64,000 bases of DNA, taken from NCBI GenBank assembly GCA_028023455.1, contig JAQFVV010000013.1, forward strand, positions 5,892,001 to 5,956,000, in the 5' to 3' direction. Origin of the DNA: Epiperipatus broadwayi. Taxonomy: Eukaryota > Onychophora > Udeonychophora > Euonychophora > Peripatidae. A model generated the notes under the pieces. It was given only the letters and a program-made list of their open reading frames with translations, was not told where the DNA came from and made no database searches. This document shows, one piece after another, positions 59,841 to 64,000 of this stretch. The translations under genes were made by a program, and so were the position numbers. Numbering within the stretch: the stretch's first letter is position 1; each line of letters starts with the position of its first letter.

Positions 59841-62369
59841 ATTTTTATTTTTTATTTAGTAGGTATTTATTACATTATAAGACTTTTCTTTTTCTGTTTT
59901 TTATGTTATATCATTGTCGTTAGCATTTTTAGTTTATTTTATGTAAAATATAAATTATTATACTCGTTTTTATATTTTAAAAATGCATTTTAAAAATGTG
60001 CCATTTTGGATTTAAAAATGTTCTTATAACTCTTTGTAAATCCAGCCAATGAGAAAGAAATAACTCTTCCCTTTCTTCTTTTTTTACAGAAAATTATTTT
60101 TTTCATAGGTTCAAAAAAGTAACTTGTTTTTTTTTTTATCAATTTTGGAGATAAATTTTTATGTCACTATTCTCTCGCCATTCTCACATATTATACTATT
60201 AAAACCTAGAAAATTTTATTACTTCTCAGTTAAAATTATTCATTAGGTTTTTTTTTTTGTAAGATAATTAATTTGAATGATTTTTTCTTTTTTTTTTTTT
60301 TATATATCACCAAAATTAATTATTAACATGATTATTATATTTTTTCATAATAAAACAAAAAAATATAAAGGTTTGTGCATGTTTATGTGCACATTTATTT
60401 TACACACTTCTACTCATTTCGTGACCAGGTTTTATATCCATAATCAAAATAAAGATACTTGATTATTTTAAACAACTTTAATTTACCTATATAATAAAAT
60501 TATATGAATTAATCATCTCAAGAAAAAAACTAATTAAATAATATAATACTTATCTTGTGTTTGCTTTTTCATTTTTAAAATTATATTATTATTTTCTTCC
60601 TTATTAAATTGTCATTTTGAACTAACTGCACACACACGCATATATATGTAAGTTGCAAATAATTTTAACAGTAAAAATAATAAAATATATATCTTAATTA
60701 ATACGTAATCAAAAGCTGTACCGATTAATTAAGATATATATTCTATTTTTACCATTAAAATTATTTGGAACTTACATATAGTATATTTATAGTGAATATT
60801 TATCATATATATATATTGTACCATTTTTTGTCTATTATGTATTTATTAGACGCAAACAGTGATGGGTTTAGGTTTACATATATATATATATCTGTTGCGA
60901 ATATATCTGTTACCTACCATGCTCACACCTAATCGATGTTTTGGAATCTAAACAGTTAAGTTTTAGTCTAAGTCTTGTATATTTCCAGGTAATATGAACC
61001 TAATTATAATGTATTAACTCAGACATATGCGGTAATTAGCATGATCTATCTAAACATTAATATAAACAAAAAAAAAGTTGACCTATTAAAATTATAGGCT
61101 AAATTTTCCTTTCATAGTTGTATTTAATAGTTTAAATTTTTTTATTTTATTAGGCACCAGGATGTTATTTAAACATCCCCATTAAATCAACAATGAAGTG
61201 AATTTTATCCTGAATCAAAATCTCTCTGTCTAACATAAAATAACAATTCTCTAAGATTTTTATAAACTAATGAAAAAATATATATGTATAAGTATCTTCA
61301 TACCTGAATAATTAATTTAAAGTACAATAGTGTGTTGGTATCAATAGTTGAATTTTTAAAGAAGACTACTGAGAGAATGCATTTACTAGACCTGAACAAA
61401 TGATCCATTGTATCTCTTTTCTTTTTTTCTTTTTATTTATTTTAGATATACTTATTTTAATGTAATCAATAATAAAAAAAAAGTGTAATATAATAACAAT
61501 AAAGGTTTCAGGGTTCCATTAATCATATCTATATAGTTCATTGTGATCCATCAAATTTTATTTACATTTCTTTTCTTTTTTTATAGTTTGGTGATATATA
61601 GAATATCTCAGAAAGTTATTTGAATAAACATTCTAAGTTCAAAATCAATTTATTACCGGTATGATTGTTCTGTAAATTAGTTTCAGATTGTTTTCTAGAT
61701 GATTCTCAGGTTAGGTTTAACTTCGATGTGAGGCTTTCATTTCAGGCAGGTGATGACTTCATTTTTCTAAATCATTATATGGATGTTTCAAGGAAAAGAA
61801 AGATTGATGATGTATAGGCATTCTAGCCACCCATCTGAATATCAGCAAACTATTTTAAGATAATATTGCATCTTGTGGCATATATACAAAATAGAAAGCT
61901 TTCTCATGTCTATCCCTTTTATATTCTTTTGTAAAATTCTTCACACATGTGTATGTTGAACACCTCCTGAATTCCTTCTTTCAAATTTTTTATCTTTCAT
62001 TAGATTTTGCTTTCAAAGTTCTCTTTTTGTAACTACCCTGACATATTTAATTGCTGATGTCACACTTCACAGAACTTTTATCAATATTTAAAATCAATCA
62101 ACTTTTCTTTTATTATTTAATTTCTTTCATTTGTTTTTTTAATTTAAAAAACCCCACAATGTGTACTGCCTCAAAGAAAATAAATTTTCTAATTTCAATC
62201 AAATAAAGATTTATTGTATATTTTATTTATATAAATACAAATCCACTTAACCTACTTTTATTTTATTTTCTTATATTCCTTTCTCAGCAAAATCTTCTAA
62301 TTCAACTGCCAACACAATTTGCCCTCCCCCCTATGGTTAATCATGAGAATAAACTAGGTGTTTTGGCTA
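59841..62369. other. AT-rich DNA; one hairpin, otherwise nothing recognised
   Basis: Homopolymer A and T runs dominate. The only structured item is the inverted repeat at 60642-60780. Frames in it are short and low-complexity. From about 62270 the base composition becomes less AT-rich as the gypsy remnant begins. Confidence 0.45.
60642..60780. repeat. inverted repeat with about 60-bp arms
   Basis: Bases 60642-60701 (ATATATGTAAGTTGCAAATA then TTTTAACAGTAAAAATA) pair with 60722-60780 (TTAATTAAGATATATATTCT then TTTGGAACTTACATAT) around a loop of about 20 bp. It is AT-rich but matches over the whole arm, so it is unlikely to be chance. Confidence 0.8.
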
Positions 62370-62945
62370 GTTTATTTGACTTGATGTTCATAGTATACTT
62401 TTATTTTCTAATTATACCCCCCTCCCAATCTTGATTCACTGTCATAGATTATATGGTTTTAAGCCCTTATGTTAAATAAGCCTCTATCTCCTTTATCATT
62501 TGCCAGTGTAAAAGCATTCGGCTTATTCTCTTTTACTTTGTGATATGGGCCTTCATATATATTTTGAAATTTATTGAAAATATGTCTGTCTGCATGACTG
62601 ATTGGTTTACTTCTGACCCATACTTGACCCCTACTCTAAACCTAGTTGTTACTCTTCCCTGTGTTTATGTCCTTACCTCCACATAATGTGCCAGTCATTC
62701 TAGTGATCTCTTCCAGTATGTCTCCTGGTTGATTTGTTCTGGACTAACTGGCAATCTTGACTTGTATAATACCAGCACAGGTTGACCAAAATGAAGCTGA
62801 ATTGAAGAAAATCCCATTGATTCACTGTTCATCCAATTTATATAATTTATAATTTGTGGCAGTTGTCTGGGCCTACCTCTTATGGTCTGTTGAAGTAAAA
62901 ATCCTGAAAAGCCTTCCCAATTTCCTCATAACCCTCTCACATGGG
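62370..62945 (-). pseudogene. Ty3/gypsy integrase C-terminal tail, decayed
   Basis: Broken minus-strand frames downstream of the integrase core contain HIFNKFQNIYEGPYHKV, the K-F..KYEGPY style of the C-terminal chromatin/DNA-binding region of Ty3/gypsy integrases, followed by NAFTLANDKGDRG. Stops and shifts are numerous. No LTR is identified beyond it; the 3' LTR, if any, would lie leftward of 62370, and I could not recognise it. Confidence 0.6.
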
Positions 62946-63569
62946 TTATACTGAGGGTTTCTGATAGATGACAAGACATGCTGTACTCAAACATTTTCTG
63001 ACGAGCCTTGCCATTTCTGCAGATACAAAGGATATACCATGATTGGACAATATGACCTTAAGTTTTCCTACCTTATTAAAGTACTGGGTTCCTAATATTC
63101 CAATAATGCTCTTTGTAATGAATTGGGCTATTGGGCATGTGGTTATCCATTTCGAGAATATATAACCTTCTAGGATATATCTTATTATTTGGTACCTAGG
63201 TAATGGACCATGGAAATCTTCTGCCACCATGTCATTTGGTCTCTGAGGAATAATAGCTTGATGTAGACCTTCATAAGATCTGTTTGGTGTTTTTGTCTTC
63301 TCACAGGATTGATACCTCTTTAATACCCATGTCACATGCAATCTCATTCCTGCCCAGTAGAACCATGTCTTTAACAAATGTTCTGCTTTGTCTACCTCAT
63401 AGTGTCTATATATACAATGGATATATCTAAGTAATCTTTCTTGTAGTTCCTTGGGTACTATCATTTTCCACTTGTCTTCTTTTACCTCTGCCAAGTACTG
63501 TAACATCCCTTTGTTCAAACAGTATCTCACATCCTGTTTCCTCTCTATTTTCTTTCTTGATTCCCCCAT
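62946..63569 (-). pseudogene. Ty3/gypsy integrase, zinc-binding domain and core
   Basis: A 207-codon open stretch. The N-terminal part (about residues 45-95) is the integrase zinc-binding domain, with its two histidines and the FYWAGM words. Of the two cysteines one is kept (SCEKTK) and the other has become a different residue. The core follows: the first catalytic Asp lies in EDFHGPLP, and YIFSKWI comes after it. The second catalytic position reads SNHG instead of the SDxG-type word, so an Asp has become Asn. The third acidic residue is not in the frame. In the family this enzyme inserts the cDNA into DNA. This copy is a dead remnant of an endogenous retroelement. Confidence 0.85.
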
Positions 63570-64000
63570 GTTGAGTTCCTGTTCTTGTAACCCATATGTA
63601 ATATTCCTACAAGTGGCATCTTGTTTCTGTCACTCCCTTAAATGTCTTAAGGCTTCTTCTACAGATTCATCCTCTAACATTCCCATTGTTGCTATAATGA
63701 CATTGTCAATCTGTAAATGGTTTGATAATGAGGGGTCCAGGTTCAAGCTCAAAGCATCTTCTACCATAATTTCTGCCCCTCTACAATACTGGATGAAGTA
63801 ATTAAACTCTTTGAGGAAGAGGCTCCATTGTATTAATCATTTATTTGAGAGGTATCTGTGGTTCAAGAACTCCAGACTCTTATCATCCAATCTCACAATT
63901 ACTTCTGACACAACAAGAAATTGCCTATATTTCTGAAATGCCAAAACCACAGGAAGGGCCTCTTTCTCAGTTACTGAATTATTTTTTCTGGACCTCATAG
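63570..64000 (-). pseudogene. Ty3/gypsy RNase H region, runs off the window
   Basis: Minus-strand fragments contain VTEKEALPVVLAF, the TxxEKEALAVV word of Ty3/gypsy RNase H. They continue with VRLDDKSLEFL in the place of TDHKPL, then FNYFIQYCRG near 63790. A stop lies at about 63837. The RT itself must lie to the right of the window. The order RT, RNase H, integrase defines Ty3/gypsy and excludes copia. Confidence 0.8.

Overview
The window looks like a piece of a strongly AT-rich animal nuclear genome. It has spliced coding exons with huge introns, non-LTR, LTR and Penelope-like retroelements, hAT-like and Tigger-like DNA elements, microsatellites, and no operons or dense coding. The only host gene I can identify is the 3' end of a group I p21-activated kinase (PAK) on the + strand. 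Its penultimate coding exon is at 9173-9310 and its last coding exon, with the stop, is at 34587-34670. Everything upstream of 9173 is probably intron too. The exon residues (for example [13 protein letters not shown]) remind me of arthropod PAKs, but I cannot place the species. The TTAGGG-like satellite argues weakly for a lineage whose telomeres are TTAGGG rather than the insect TTAGG.

Layout. 1-9172: intron-like AT-rich DNA with one hAT-like nonautonomous element (5705-7488) that carries a 71-bp-arm palindrome. 9173-34670: the two PAK exons and the 25.3-kb intron between them. The intron is littered with insertions: a foldback element built of tRNA-like and hammerhead-like modules (12581-14195) with a Tigger-like MITE nested in it (12906-13777), a second longer copy of that MITE (15164-16467), a 5'-truncated RTE-type LINE (16678-18795), a large inverted repeat with a directly repeated core (about 24620-27640), and a TIR element with an unidentified GC-richer core (31638-32899). 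34671-38550: probable 3' UTR and flanking DNA.

38555-54083: a higher-order satellite. A monomer of roughly 110-150 bp carries a variable number of degenerate CCCTAA (TTAGGG) hexamers. Monomer arrays alternate with three copies of a spacer of about 1.05 kb. The block has been invaded by two palindromic Penelope-like elements (41177-42539 and 45197-46642, both with 12-13 bp target duplications and the second with a GIY-YIG domain), a tRNA-derived SINE inside the second one, a decayed LINE (about 47529-50164) and a 581-bp insert of unknown type (40457-41037).

54084-64000: more repeats. These are a 150-bp-arm palindrome, a third Penelope-like 3' end, fragments of a hAT transposase around a minus-strand LINE reverse transcriptase, a TTA/TCA microsatellite, a 60-bp-arm hairpin, and a decayed Ty3/gypsy pol (RNase H plus integrase, minus strand) that runs off the right edge.

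The most interesting thread is a recurrent hammerhead-ribozyme-like module (CTGA.GA, short stem, GAAA) that I can see in the 3' regions of the Penelope-like elements and in the tRNA-headed foldback, together with an unusual density of long inverted repeats. I see no promoter, CRISPR array, functional tRNA or rRNA gene that I can support.
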